Below, in pieces: positions 1-11,929 of a DNA stretch of 64,000 nt. How positions within the stretch are numbered: position 1 is the first letter of the stretch; each line of letters opens with the position of its first letter. The position numbers were made by a program, and so were the translations under genes. The notes beneath the pieces were generated by a model, which searched no databases, was not told the DNA's origin, and worked only from the letters and a program-made list of their open reading frames with translations. Source of the stretch: Erythroxylum novogranatense (Eukaryota; Streptophyta; Magnoliopsida; Malpighiales; Erythroxylaceae); the NCBI GenBank assembly GCA_029891385.1, contig CM057234.1, forward strand, positions 17,842,350 to 17,906,349. The letters are read 5' to 3'.

Positions 1-421
1 ATTTTCAATGGCTCAATTTAATAAATCCTACCATCATGTATCTAAATTTTCAGTATCATTGGACAGTAATTTTTTTTCACCGGTAACCAGTCAGTCTACC
101 ACTTGACATTTTTTCTAGTCCAGAAAAGTACCTTGAAAATTTTCAGAAAAATTTCTAAAATTCTGTCAAAATTCAAAACACACAATAACTCACACCAATT
201 AAATTTTCAAGCACAAAAAGTACCTTTTTCACAATAATCACATTTATGACCAAATATACCGGAAAATGTCATGAATGCATGTACAGTCATGTGCATGTGC
301 AAAAATTACTATTCATGTGTATATGTAGGCCATGTTATGCATGAACATGTTGAGACAAGTTTAAACACTCATAACCCATTCCAAATTTACTTACCCTTCC
401 CATCAATGATGGGATGTTACA
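1..421 (-). repeat. Ty3/gypsy LTR fragment (left-truncated by window)
   Basis: This stretch resembles the right ends of the LTRs that finish at 54,179 and 59,968. Shared features are the AAAATTTC-rich part, the GTCATGAATGCATGTACAGT-like part, and the ending CCCTTCC...GGGATGTTACA. Read on the minus strand it begins TGTAACATCCC, the usual start of this LTR type. The bases after 421 do not continue into the polypurine-tract sequence found beside the other two copies. It is therefore either the edge of a solo LTR or a truncated copy. Confidence 0.6.
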
Positions 422-1199
422 CACATCTCCCTGCAGCCCTTTGAGGTTTAGAGTTGTGAGGGCTTGCCCTTGGAGATTAAGGTCCTACGAATATTCTTCC
501 CCACAATTTATTTATGTTGTTGATGTGATTGGATGTATATCATGATGTGTATATATTTTGATATTCATGCATGACTGTGCGCATAACATTGGGTATCATA
601 AGACGATGCGAGCTTAATCAATGGTGTCTGATTCTCCTCAACTTTATTTTTTTTAGGTCAACTACCACCAACTTCACAGCAATGACTCCTATGAGGTGTC
701 TGCTGTAGCCTACCTATGTTTGTATATGTTCTTTCTTCATTTTCATTTATCTTGTATTGTAGCGTCCGTAGTAACAAGATTTTATGAGTTGTAAAACTTC
801 TTTTTGATGCATACTATTATTATTGTGTTGTATGGACTTGTCGCATTCTTGAAGTTTGAATTTATTTTGTCGCTAGTGGTAGGCTTACTTGTGGTCTGGA
901 GTTTCAAACCTCGAGTCCCACGTGTCGATCACGCGCCCGTTTCGGTCGTGATATTGGTTCTTCAAAGAACTTTTTGAACTTACCAAGTGATTTATTTGTG
1001 GTGCTAAAATCATCTTATAATCTTGGTCCTAGTTTTTTTATAACGATAAGTCAGGATTCTTTTACATCATTGGTTGGTGATTCTGTATAATCATTGAGTC
1101 AAGGTTTTATCTCTAAATCTGGTTTTAGCTTTTTAACAGTTGATTGCAAATCAAATTTGTTAGATTTCAATGTTTTCCATCTTTAGGGTTCACTTGAGG
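422..1199. other. Non-coding stretch, origin unclear
   Basis: No ORF of note and no recognised domain. Around 900-950 a GC-rich phrase (cacgcgcccgtttcggtcgtga) resembles the end of other plant gypsy LTRs, so an old LTR fragment may be present. This is a weak call. Confidence 0.3.
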
Positions 1200-1402
1200 G
1201 CTTATTTTTCCTAAGAAGTCAAAAGTTAACATATTTATTGCACAAGATTTCTTACTTTGCGAAGGTCTGGGGAGGATCATCGATATACTGAGCCTTCTCC
1301 TTGTGTTTTTTACAAATAAGTTATTTTCGTGATTCGAACTTGTGACCTTTTGATCATAAATGAGTTACTTTTAATAGTTGCTCTAAAGCTTATTTTTCCT
1401 AA
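1200..1402 (-). mobile_element. Au-like SINE with 15-bp target-site duplication
   Basis: A 173-bp body (1,215-1,387) is flanked by a perfect direct repeat GCTTATTTTTCCTAA at 1,200-1,214 and 1,388-1,402. On the minus strand the body shows a tRNA-derived promoter region: a box-B-like AGTTCGAATCA after AAAAGGTCAC. It continues with CACAAGG, AAGGCT, GATCCTCCCCAGACC and TTGTGCA, in the order known for plant Au SINEs. Such SINEs are copied by RNA polymerase III transcription and LINE-supplied reverse transcriptase. The element encodes nothing and is diverged. Confidence 0.75.
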
Positions 1403-2280
1403 ATAGGGTGAAACATCTAAGAGGTGACGAAAAACATGCAACAAAAACATGAAAAGCTTAATGAAGATGGAGATGAAATTCTCGATGATAACAACATAAT
1501 AATGAGAATAAAAAATTACCTTTAAATGAAGAAGGAGAACAAACAAAACACACAGAGGAAGACTGACTAATAACAACTATGATTGATTTTACTGAATAAA
1601 TTTTGCCACTATTGGTTAAGGCAAAGTGAATCACATAAGAAAGGAGAGAATGATGGTGACAGGGAGTTAAAAGAAATAGGTGCAACTAGAACAAAACAAG
1701 AGTGGACATTTGGTTGGTTCTAGTCATGTTTTTTTGTTGTAGTTTTAAGTTTTGTTTTGTTTTGTTTTATTTTTATTTTAGTTTTTATTTTTTAAAATGA
1801 AAATAAAAACATGTTTAATTTTAACGTCAATATAGTTGTATTTTTTACTAATGATAATTATAAATTTGATAAAACTTAAAGATAAATTATTTTAAATTAA
1901 TTAAATTTATTTTAATTTCTTATATTTATTTAATTTCATTAAAATGTTAAATAAATTATTAAATTAAATTAAATTATTCATAAATTTAATTAAATTAATA
2001 TTAAATTAAATTATTCATAATTCTTATTAATAATTAATATCTTAAATAATTAAATAGTATATACTTAATTGATAATAAGTCGATTATAAAAATAGAAATA
2101 TAAAAACTATTTTGTGATTTTTATAAAATTTGAAAACTAAAAACAAAAGAAAAGAAAATAAAAATTTAAAGAAGCAGATTTTCCTTATTAAAATTGAAAA
2201 CAAAAACACAATCTAGAAAGCGCCGTCGTTTTAGATTAGGTAGGCCTCGTATTTTATGTTTGTCATTATTATTCTACTAG
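1403..2280. other. AT-rich non-coding spacer
   Basis: Very AT-rich from about 1,740 to 2,160, with short TTAAAT-type repeats. Short minus-strand ORFs at its left edge have low-complexity, hydrophobic translations and are not supported as genes. Confidence 0.4.
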
Positions 2281-4350
2281 CGAGTTAACACTCACAAGAA
2301 AATGTGCGATGAAAGTGCCCGATGAATTTATCTGTGAGGCAAAATTTAAGATGACATGATTAAATAAAAATAATTTGAAAATGTAATCGATAATCATCGG
2401 TTGGGAGAAGAGCTAAGATGAAATAACTTTCTTTGAGATAAGATAAAATAATTTACAATGTTTTCGAAGAAGGATTAGTCAATTCAGATACTCCAAGAAG
2501 AATTATGGAATTGGTAAGTGAAATTTAATCGAGTTGGAAATGACATCAACCGAATCGCTTTAAATAAAGAAGAACAAGAACATGCTCAAAGAAGCAAAAA
2601 TACGTTCAAGTAGTAAGACGTTGAAAGGCATTTAAAGAAGAAGAACAGACGAAAGTTCAAAAGTAGATGAAAGCAAAAGCGGTTGTTATAATCGATAGAT
2701 AATCTAGTGGAAAATCTTCAACAAAGCGAGGCGCAGCATAAAACAGACGCAGACGCGAATACTAAAGCGAGACGCAGATGCAAATAGTAAAAGCAGAGCG
2801 AAGACGTGAATAATGACGCAGGAGAAGAATCGAAAGCGGATCAAGAGTCGATTCGAGTTAGTTAGGAAGTCAACCGATTAACTGCTTCACGTAAAGATTC
2901 AAGAAAGAAGAATCAAGAAGCGATTGAAAGCATTGAGTGTGGAAAAATGGTGGAAAGAATCGAGGAAGAAGTAGACGCAAAAATAAGATTCAAAGCCTAT
3001 TTGAGTATGAAGATTGTGTACAAAAAGAAGCAGATTCTAAGAAAATAGCAAGATTTGAATGAAGAATGTTGTTATATCGACGGATAATCTAATGGAAAGA
3101 TTGTAACAATGTTGATCTTTCTTGTAGTCATTCATAATGTGAATCAGTTTTGGGTAAGAGCTATTGAAAAGCAGAGGAACTTCAATGAAGACTGAGTTGA
3201 GCAGAGAGGAGTTGGCATTCTCTTTCCTTGTACATATATTTTTTCATGTCGAAGGAACTCCTCACAAAGCAGAGGTTTGAGGATTATCGGGAGGAATCAT
3301 CTAGTTTAAGACATATCGCTTTGTAAAGTTTTATGCTCTAACTTTTTGTGCTTTATGTCTTACTTGAGTCTGCATTTTAATTTTCAATATCTGAATTTGG
3401 TCGTTTCACTTCTATCGTCTCGCTTCTTAATTGGGAGGTGATTTGCTTATTCTATCGTCCTGCTTGTTAATTCGGACGTGATTTGCTCTGGTTGGTTTTC
3501 CATCGCCCGCTTTTCCTCGGCTCTAACACATGAACTTGACAAGACAGAGGAAGCAGAGAAAAGCAGATGGAGTTGAGAAAGTAGATTTAACTTAAAATAG
3601 ATAGAATTGAAAAAGTAGACGAAGTTATAAATATGAGCGGAGATGAAAAAGTAGGCGAAGTTAAAAATATACACGGAGTTGAAAAAGTAGACGAAGTTAA
3701 CAATACAGACGGACAATAAGAAAATTAGACGAAGATATAAAGACAGACGAAAAGCAGACGAAGCACAAAAGCAGAGGAATCAGAAAAGCAGACGGAAGTT
3801 CAATTTTCTTCTGAGAGAAGTAATGAGCTTTGACGAAATACATCAAATTTGCTATAAAACATAATGGATACTGGAGTAGGAAGCATTCATCTAAATTGAA
3901 CTTGAACAAGGCAACATCCGTAAGCTAATTAGCATGGAGAATACAAACGTCGAGGCGAAGACATAAAGATGCATTTAGAAGCGATTTATATCTGAACACA
4001 AATGTATGAAGCACAAAAGCAGACGAATGAGAAAAGCAGACGGAAGCTCAATTTTCTTGTCAGAGAAGTAACGAGCTTTGACGAACTACATCAGATTTGC
4101 TATAAAACATTATGGGCACTGGAGTAGGAAACTCGAATTCGTAATAGAATTGACCCTGATATTAGGAAAACAATGGAGGGACGGCGCACTTCAGGATTTC
4201 TGTACTTGGATGTTAATGTAAATTGAACTTGAACATGATGTCAGAGGAACTGGAAACGAGACGAAGCCAGTTACGATATTATGCTATCTATTATTACAAT
4301 TCTTCAAAGTAAATTACACGTTAATATATTGAGCAATAATATGATCAAGA
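2280..4350 (+). repeat. SIRE-like copia LTR/leader sequence, plus orientation
   Basis: Part of this block (about 2,455 onward) recurs at 16,070-17,037: the phrases gaaggattagtcaattcag, gagttggaaatgacatcaa and gctttaaataaagaagaaca occur in the same order in both. It also holds GAGTTAGTTA...TTCAAGA at 2,850-2,910, a motif repeated at the LTR ends near 13,500, 16,930 and 26,345. Two TAATCTA(G/A)TGGAAA phrases (about 2,700 and 3,085) resemble the 3' part of copia LTRs. The block has no coding capacity. Its exact LTR borders cannot be fixed from this copy. Confidence 0.45.
3540..3820 (+). repeat. Degenerate minisatellite (AAAGTAGACGAAGTT-type units)
   Basis: Imperfect tandem units built around GAAGTT and AAAAAGTAGACGAAG, roughly 18-36 bp long. 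The reverse strand reads as repeated NFVYFFNS-like residues, an artefact of the repeat. The same motif family forms arrays at 16,660-16,920 (same strand) and at 28,230-28,400 and 28,640-28,800 (opposite strand). Confidence 0.7.
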
Positions 4351-4354
4351 TGCA

Positions 4355-5013
4355 CAAGAAGGCGGGTTGAATTGTGATAAACTTATCGTTAACCCTTTAG
4401 AGATATGACTTGTTCTCTCAAACACTTATCGAAGTCAATGTGTAACTAGTTTAAAACTTGTTAATATGAAAAGTACGATTTAGATAAAGTAAGGGTTAGA
4501 GAGTGAAACACAAGAATTGATTCCGCCTCGATTTTTTGTATCGGCCGCTTTTACATTCCTAAGGCTTCCGCTCGCTTTTGTAAAATGCTTTCCGCCCGCT
4601 TTTGAAAAAAGCTTCCGTCATTTTTGTTTGTTTATGCGCTTTTAAGTAAAAGCTTCCGTCGATTTTTGCTTAGCTTAAAATCTGGTTTTCTTTTAGCTTA
4701 GTCTATCTTTCAGTAAAATGGTTCCGCTCGCTTTTCTTTTAGCTTCCTCTGTCTTTAAGTAAAGTGCTTCCGATCGCTTTTCTTTTAGCTTAAATCATCT
4801 TTTCGTAAAGTGCTTCCGCTCGCTTTTCTTTTAGCTTTCATCATTTTAAGTAAAATGTTCAATCTCGCTTTTCTTTTAGCTTAGTATGCTTTTCTTCCTT
4901 TCAAATTGATTTTTCTCATCGTCATTACTTTTCATTTGTATATTTCTTTGTTGTATAGTTCTCTTTGTTTGTCATCAAAATTATTTAATACGTGAAGTCC
5001 GGTTTGGTGAACA
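4355..5013 (-). repeat. Copia 3' LTR, minus orientation (copy A)
   Basis: Read on the minus strand it starts TGTTCACC immediately after a polypurine tract. It runs through a degenerate array built on GCTTCCGCTCGCTTTTCTTT (4,560-4,890 on the plus strand) and ends near GGGTTAACGATAAGTTTATC followed by AATTCAACCCGCC, the usual end zone of this kind of LTR. The left border is approximate. Confidence 0.55.
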
Positions 5014-5037
5014 TTCTCCCCTTTTGATGATAACAAA
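5014..5037 (-). other. Copia polypurine tract (copy A)
   Basis: On the minus strand: TTGTTATCATCAAAAGGGGA followed by GAA and the LTR start TGT. This is the classical priming site for plus-strand synthesis in SIRE/Maximus-type copia elements, directly upstream of the 3' LTR. Confidence 0.7.
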
Positions 5038-5169
5038 TACTGTGAATTAGAGAAATATGAAAAGTATCAAAATATCTGAAGTATTAAGAGATCGAAATAA
5101 CTTCGCTTTTACAAAATATTCGCTTCGCTTTTCCTTTCAAATTGATTCTTCTTTCGATTCTTCCTTCTC

Positions 5170-7494
5170 CCTATTTGTTATTAATCAAAAATCTATTTCC
5201 CAATCTGCTTCATCAACTTTTTCAGCATCTTCTTAATTTTCTTCATATCCGTATCAAGTTTCGAACTTGCTTCTTTAAAGTTGATGATTAATTTGCGATC
5301 GAGGATTCTGTCTCAACAACTTGCTTTTCAACAATAGCAATCTGTTGTTGTATAAGCTTCATCTTTTGAGACATTTGATTCAATGATTTGTAGGAGAGGT
5401 GGAGGAACATATACTGACTTGTTCAGAATATCAAGATCAAAGGGATCACGTATCGAGAAACGGTGCTTCCAAACCATGGCATAGCTTCAGAATTGAGTTG
5501 ATCTCCCATGAGGTCGATTTAGCAGAATGTTACGTAAAATAGTATAACAACATTTTGAGTTGCCAATCGAAGTGAGCAATATTGACCCTTTTCGATAGTG
5601 CCTCCACATGGATCATCTGCTGTAGCCTCGGTTTGGCTTGATCCGGATCTTGATAAACGCAGATAGAGGTACCACTTCTTTTCTTTTCACATGCTTCATC
5701 AATCGTTTACCGCTTTCGCAATCGATCGAAGTCATGTCATCCAAGACCGGCGTGGTTGAACTTTCACTTCATTTCTCATACTTGAGTTCAAAAAATTTGG
5801 TGGTTGTAAATCGGTACCACCTTGATCATCTTGATCGCCCAAATTGGATAAGAAGTGAGACGCTCTCCAAATGGCTCGTGGATATGGTTCTTTTGCAACT
5901 CTCTTGATTGATCATAAAAATTTTGTAGCCCCTATCTAATGATGTAAAATGCCATTATCATATTCAATCGATTTGAAGAAGGCTTTGACAAATCTTTTGG
6001 TTTGTCTCTTGATGATAATGATTTGGTCTTCTTCTCCTCTCAGAATAACCAATCTATGTTCCCAACTTTCTCTTGAAGGTTAAATACTTGGATGGAACAT
6101 TGGTCATTACATTCACAACTTTTTAGTAGCCTTCGTCCCATAACATGTGTAGCAACTTGTTTATGGACAATTGAAGACTGAAAAGTAGTAGAAACTACTT
6201 CTTCAAAAAATGTATTATTAAGGACATTGTGAGAATCCTTAATATTACCCGTAACAACTTGCACACTATCTTCAGTAGCAGTTTCCACATTAGCTTCAGT
6301 AAAATCAACAAGATCAACAATAGATCGTTTCTAGCCTTGCATTCTTAGACTCTGTCTCTGTTGTTGAAGTTTCTTCTTTTCTTGCACTCATCTTCTTTAA
6401 CCTCGGTGACCTTTTAGATTGCATTTTTCTCTTCTCAGGTTCTTTTTTTCCTTTTCTTCCACTTCCTTGAGATTGAGTTTCGAATCTTTCAAGGATTGAT
6501 GCGGCGACTTTGTAGCTTTTGATCTCTGGCCTTCATAATGCTTTGAATGGCTTGATTGTGTGGATTGAGTGGCTTCTTTTTGTCGCACAGTTTCAGCTCT
6601 GGGTGACCTTTTTGCTTGCTTTGGAATGTCACTCAGCAGAGGTTCTCCTTTACGTTTTAAGTTACCTGATTCAAAGAATCGAACACTTCTCGACTTTGGT
6701 TCACGAGAATGTGATGTTGTTCCTTCATGAGGATTTCTTGAGATTGGCTCCCCTCGGTTGTTGGTTTTCTTGGTGCTTCGCTCCTTTTCTATCTGAAAAT
6801 CTCGGACCCATTTGGCAATCGATGTTGAATCTAAGTAGCTTCTAATGATACCTTCCGTCGAACTCCCAATCCAACGATGCCGCTTCTCTAAATATTCTTG
6901 TCAACAACATCCCATACGGAAGGGTGTTCAGATCCTTTATTGATTTTACCATATAGTTAAAAATCGAAATGGTAAATCTATTGGTTGATGATTGAGAAGA
7001 TGAAGGATACATTGTTCATCCAGGTAGTGACGATGTCGTGAACCTATTCTAGGTAACACGATCACAAAGAACCGCGAACAATACCCTTGCCTTTGGTACC
7101 GACCAAGAGGCTCTCCTTTCATTGGGTTGTTACGTCCATAAAGTTGACGAGTAACTTCATCTTCGTTCATCTTCAACTTAGTCATCCATTTCACCATGTT
7201 AAAGGTTGAACTCCACTCCTCTGACATTCAAAGGACTTTCTCCACTAACTCCTTCACATTATAACAGGTGTGTTTCTACATATGACACGATTGTATCGTC
7301 CACTGTTTTAGTATTCTTCCAGAACTCATAAACTTCTTTGAGATAGACTTGATCTCGTATTTGAAAGAAGTTTCTCCAACCTGCCGCTATTATCTCTGGC
7401 TCTATATCCATTTGTTCCTTTCTTAGTTCTTCGAAGTTTACCAATCTTCCCAGCTTTGCTCTGGATCAACTCGCAAAATAGGCTTGATATTCAT
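5170..7494 (-). pseudogene. Env-like third ORF of a SIRE-like copia element, broken (copy A)
   Basis: I infer this ORF lies between pol and the 3' LTR, the place of the env-like ORF of SIRE/Maximus copia elements. The likely start ATG is at 7,494 (MNIKPIL...). Near the N-terminus there is MDIEPEIIAAGWRNFF, followed by EVYEFWKNTK, MTKLKMNEDEVTRQLYG and a block ending in HPIDLPF. A lysine/serine-rich middle (about 6,397-6,588) could be nuclear-targeting or disordered. The C-terminal end near 5,200 is rich in K, L and M and looks coiled-coil. Several frameshifts and stops break it into pieces. It matches the second copy at 8,590-10,890 over nearly its whole length. The biochemical role of such proteins is unknown; the env-like label rests on position, not on a visible fusion peptide. 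Confidence 0.5.
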
Positions 7495-7934
7495 CTTGCT
7501 GATTCTGATTGAGTAGGAACTTGGTTGAAAAGATTTCAGAGAGATTTCAGAGAAGCAGCAATTTCTCGATTCGGTAGAAATCCCAAAAGTCAGTTTTGAG
7601 GGATTTTATGGCAAATTCTAGAACGATTGTACTTCTCGATGATCTGATGACAGCCTTTTTCCCTCTTAAATTTTTCCTTGTGAAAGAAGTTTTAAGTCCG
7701 AAACCGTCTAATCTTCATTAATTCCACCGTTCCTTGTCTTGTCTTTAAAAGAAAAACCGGATGAATGGTCCGTTAACTCCTCCGTCTCGTCATCTTGTCT
7801 TTATAAAAAAAGCAGATGGATGGTCCGTTAACTCCTCCAAATCATCTGTCTTGTCTTTATGAAAACCGGATGGATGGTCCGTTAACATCATCATATTGAG
7901 GTTGCGTCGATTTCTTTAAAGCGATCTTCACTTA
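7495..7934 (-). repeat. Copia pol-env linker (copy A)
   Basis: Non-coding linker homologous to 10,891-11,270 upstream of env-like copy B. It contains three repeats of a phrase like ACCGGATGAATGGTCCGTTA(A/G)C separated by CTCC..TCTTGTCTTTAT. Homology with copy B stops at about 7,934 (cttcacttagt), where LTR sequence begins. The pol part of copy A is therefore missing. Confidence 0.5.
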
Positions 7935-8423
7935 GTCGGGTCTTCATTTGTTTCTTGAATATGTGCTTCTTGAATCTTGAAAGAAGCGGTTATTGATTTG
8001 AGTCCGTAACTAACTAAAACTTATGTTTCTTTGTTAAAATCGATTTTTGTATCAATTTGCTTTTCTCTTCCGCTTTTCACTTGTAAAGCTTAAATGCCTT
8101 TTCTTTTATGAAGCTTAAATGCGCTTTTTCTTATAAAGCTTAAATGCGCTTTTGTTGTAAAGCTTCATCGGTGTTTGCTTGATTGATTTTAACTTCTACT
8201 GTTTTTTGCTTCGCTGATTTTCTCTTTCAAATTGTTTTTTGCTTCTTGATTTTTCTCGTTCAAATTGTTTTTTGCTTCGCTGATTTTCTCCTTCAATTTG
8301 TTTGTTACTTCTCTTGCGTCCATCTACTTTTCATTTGTTCATGCGTCTATCTACTTTTATTGTATATTTCTCTTTGTTTGTCATCAAAATTATTAAATAC
8401 GTGAAGTGTGGTTTGACTTAACA
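7935..8423 (-). repeat. Copia 3' LTR, minus orientation, shortened (copy B)
   Basis: On the minus strand the LTR begins TGTTAAGTCAAACC at 8,423 beside a polypurine tract. It carries a degenerate array of TTTTTTGCTTCGCTGATTTT-like units (8,200-8,310 on the plus strand). It ends with GAGTTAGTTACGG...CTTTCAAGATTCAAG, the LTR-end motif seen elsewhere. It joins directly to the pol-env linker of copy A, so two elements are fused here. Confidence 0.55.
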
Positions 8424-8445
8424 ATCTCCCCTTTTGATGATAACA
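8424..8445 (-). other. Copia polypurine tract (copy B)
   Basis: Minus strand ATTTGTTATCATCAAAAGGG continuing GAGAT, followed at once by the LTR start TGTTAAG. It is nearly identical to the tract at 5,014-5,037. Confidence 0.75.
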
Positions 8446-8589
8446 AATATTTTGATATAATAGAGGAATATGAAAAGTTTCAAATATCTGAAGTATGAGT
8501 AAATAAAAAATAACTTCGCTTTCATCTTTCGCCCGCTTTTTCCTTCCAAATTGATTCTTCCTCATTCTTCCTTCTCCGCTATTTGTTAT

Positions 8590-10890
8590 TAATCAAAATT
8601 ATTTCCTAATCGCTTCACCAACTTTTTCAGCATCTTCTTAACCTTCTTCATATCCTTATCAAGTTTACGAACTTGTTTGTTTAGAGTCGACGATTAATTT
8701 GAAATCGAGGATTACATCTCAACAATTTGTTTTTCAACAACAACAACTGTTGTTGTATAAGCTTCCACGTTTGAGACATGTGTTTCAATAATTTGTAGGA
8801 GAGGCGGAGGAACATATACAGCTCGATCAGGAATATCAAGATCATAGGAGTCAAGTATACGTAGATATGTACTTCCAAGCCAAGGCATAGCTTCTGCAAT
8901 TGAGTTGATCTCCCACAGAGGTCAATTTTGCAGAAAAGAACAATACTGACCCTTTCTGATAGTACCTCCCTGTGGATCATCTGCTGTAGCCTTAGTTTGG
9001 CTTGTTCCTGGATCTTGATAAATGCAGATAGAACTTCGACTTCTTTTCTCTTCACATGCTTCATCAATCAATTGACCGCTTCGCAATCGATCCAAGTCAT
9101 GTCATCCAAAATCGGTTACGGTTGAACTTTCGACGAGTTTCTCTTCACGCCTGCGTTCCACAAAATTTGGTGGTTGTAAATCAGGTACCACCTTGATTAC
9201 TGTACTGTCCAGTATTGGATAAGAAGTCAGACGCTCTCCAAATGGTTCTGGTGGATATGGTTCTCTTGCAACTCTTTTCAGTTGATCATAGAAATTCTTG
9301 TAACCCCTATCCAGCGGATGTAGAATGTCAGAATCAAATTCAAGTGATTTGAAGAAGGCTTTCACAAATCTCTTTGGTTTGTCTCGGATGATGAGAGATT
9401 TGGTCTTCTTCTCCTCTGTAACAACCAATCTGTGTTCCCAACTTTCTCTTTGAAAAGTTAAAGATTCGGATGGAACACTAGTCATCACACTTACTACTTT
9501 CTGAGTAACCTTTTGTCTCATAACATGTGTAGCAATTTGTTTGTGGACAAATGAAGACTGAAAAGTAGTAGAAACTACTTCTTCAAAAATTGGATTGTCA
9601 AGGACAGTGTGAGTATCCTTGAGATTACCAGGAATAACTTCGACATTAACTTCAAAGAATATCGGTAGTATCATCAACAGACATTTGTTTAGTATCAACA
9701 ACAGTCTTTTCTTGTCTTGCCTTCTTAGACTTTGGTTTTGTTGTTGGACTTCCTTCCTTTCTCGGACTCATTTTCTTTCGCCTTGGTGACCTTTTAGGTT
9801 GCGTTTTCATCTTTCCAGGTTCTTCTTTCCTTTTTCCTCCAGCTCCTCGAGACTGAGTTTCTGAATCATTTTCAAGGATTGATGACAGGGACTTTGTAGC
9901 TCTTGATCCTTGTAGTTGAGAATGCTCTGATTGGCTTGAGTCTTTGGATTCTTGGCTTCTTTCTGCTTTCAGAGTTTTCGCTCTGGGTAACCTTCTTGCT
10001 TTCTTTGGAATGTCACTCGGTAGAGGTTCCCCTTTACGCTTCAAGTCACCTGATTCAAAAAACTCGAACACCTCTGGACTTTGATTCCTCGGAATGTGAA
10101 CTTCTTGTTTCCTTCATAGAGGCCGCTACATATACGCTTCGGCCTCAATCGTTGCTTTCCTTGGCGATTCTGCTCCTTTCGTCTCGAAAGTCTCGGACCC
10201 ATTTTCGCAATTGATGTTGAATCGATGTAGCTTCTAATAGATATCTTCTGTCTAACTGCCCAATCCAATCTGATGCCAGATTCTCTGAACACTCTTGTCA
10301 ACTGCATCCCATACGGACTAGTGTTTGTATCCTTTATTGATTTTACCATGTCTTGAAAAATCAAAATGGTAAATCTATTGGGTGATGATTCGAAGATGAA
10401 AATACATTGTTCATCGGGGTAGTGACTTGATGTCGTGAACCTAATCTAGGTAATACGATCACGTAGTAACCGCGAACAATACCTCGCCTTTGGTACCAGC
10501 CAAGAGGCTCTCCTTTCACTTGGATTATTTTGTCCATAAAGTTGACGACTAACTTCATCTTCGTTCATCTTAAGCTTAGTCATCCATTTCGTCATGTTAG
10601 TGAGTCGAACTCCATCCATCGGACATTCACTGACTTTCTCCAAGAACTCCTTCATTATAACCGAAAGTGTGTGTCTACATACGACACGATTGTATCATCT
10701 CTCGATTTAGTATTCTTCCGAACTCATAAACTTCTCTGAGATAGACTTCATCTCGTACTTCAAAGAAGTTTCTCCAACCTGCCGCGATTATCTGCGGCTC
10801 TATATCCATCTCTTCGTTTACGAGTTGTTGAAGTTTACCAATCTTCCGATCTCGATCTGGATCAAGTCGCAAAATAGGCTTGACATTCAT
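8590..10890 (-). pseudogene. Env-like third ORF of a SIRE-like copia element, broken (copy B)
   Basis: The better preserved copy. Start ATG at 10,890 (MNVKPILRLDPDRD). Order of parts: MDIEPQIIAAGWRNFFEVRD (about residues 27-46); KLKMNEDEVSRQLYGQNNPS (near 10,600-10,540); HPIDLPF; a long basic, serine-rich segment (10,071-9,652) with RRKK, KPKSKKARQ and KKARR runs that look like nuclear-localisation signals; then a segment with FEEVVSTTFQSSFVHKQIAT and KRFVKAFFKSLEFDSDILHP. It ends in a lysine-rich heptad-like stretch (LDKDMKKVKKMLKKLVKRL near 8,620). Breaks are mainly single-base frameshifts between otherwise clean blocks. It lies between an RNase H remnant upstream and a polypurine tract downstream. 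No signal peptide or clear membrane segment is visible, so a true envelope function is not shown. Confidence 0.55.
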
Positions 10891-11340
10891 CTTGCTTGAT
10901 TACGATTGAGTAGGAACTTTGCTTGAAGAAATATCACGAGATTTAAGAGAACTAACAATTTGTGAATTGGCGAGAAATCCCAAAGGTCGGATTTAGGGAT
11001 TTTATAGTGAATTCTAGAACGATTCTACTTCTCGATGATTTGATGTTTTTCCCGCTAAAACTCTTTTTGTCAAAGAAGTTTTATATCCAAACCGATGTAA
11101 CGCTCTTAACTCCACCGCTCTGTCTTTGTTGTCTTCATGAAAACCGGATGAATGCCCCGTTAACTCCTCCGTCTATCATCGGTCTTCATGAAAACCGGAT
11201 GAATGGTCCGTTAGCATCACCATATTGAGGTTCGTCGATTTCTTTAAAGGGATCTTCACTTAGTGGTTTTGTGAAGAAATCCACGATCGATATTTTGTTT
11301 CCACTGAATGTGGTGACGACTTTCCTCTGAGCGTAATCTC

Positions 11341-11720
11341 TCAAGAAATGATGTCGACTTTATATGCTTGACCCTTGAATGTTGTATTGGATTCTTTCGA
11401 AGTCGATGGCGGTGGTGTTGTCGCGAGATATTGGAATCTCTTCCTCTTGTATTGAGTAGTCCTCAATTGATACTTGATCCACAATATTTGTGAACAACAA
11501 CTTGCGGCGGACATATATTCACTTGCGATTGATAATGCAATCGAGCTTTGTCTCTTGCTTGACCATGACACTAGGTTTGGTCGAAAGTGTGACCACCACT
11601 GCATTACCATCTTTGTTTTCGACTTCACAAAAGTTTTGGTTGAATGTAACTTCGAACTAGAATCACATAATTGACTAATACTTATCAAGTTATGCTTTAG
11701 ACCATCAACTAATAATACGT
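11341..11720 (-). pseudogene. Internally deleted copia pol: pre-integrase part joined to RNase H
   Basis: Reading on the minus strand, NVLLVDGLKHNLISISQLCD is the start of the GAG-pre-integrase region of copia polyproteins. Within about 45 codons the frame passes into NLVSWSSKRQSSIALS...EYMSAASCCSQILWIKYQL, the RNase H end of the same polyprotein, then TTPPPSTSKESNTTFKGQAYKVDI, a degraded form of the CDN..AI.LS.N...H.R.KHI.I block. Integrase and nearly all of reverse transcriptase are absent. The junction falls near 11,575. Loss of the rest of pol means this copy could not move by itself. The following env-like ORF lies on the same strand. Confidence 0.75.
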
Positions 11721-11929
11721 TGTTAATGCATGCATGGGAATTCTTATCAATCTTACTTAATATACATTCTTTCTAGTGAATCAAATCCCATAGATTTACC
11801 CTCGGTGGTGTTTGTGAGGAAGATCATGGTTTCTTCTATCTTGGTAACATTTCGGTTTTCTTTTGTTTATTCTATTTCGTAATCAAATTTCACATTTTAC
11901 TTTGTTATTTTGACTAATTCACTTGAAAT
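11721..11929 (-). repeat. Probable further copia pol fragment
   Basis: Minus-strand continuation upstream of the pre-integrase motif. It is too broken to translate with confidence and no other feature is seen. Confidence 0.3.

Noticed and set aside
1300..1390. Possible tRNA gene on the minus strand
   Set aside because: Only the box-B-like part is tRNA-like; no acceptor stem or cloverleaf. Flanking duplication and downstream sequence show a SINE.
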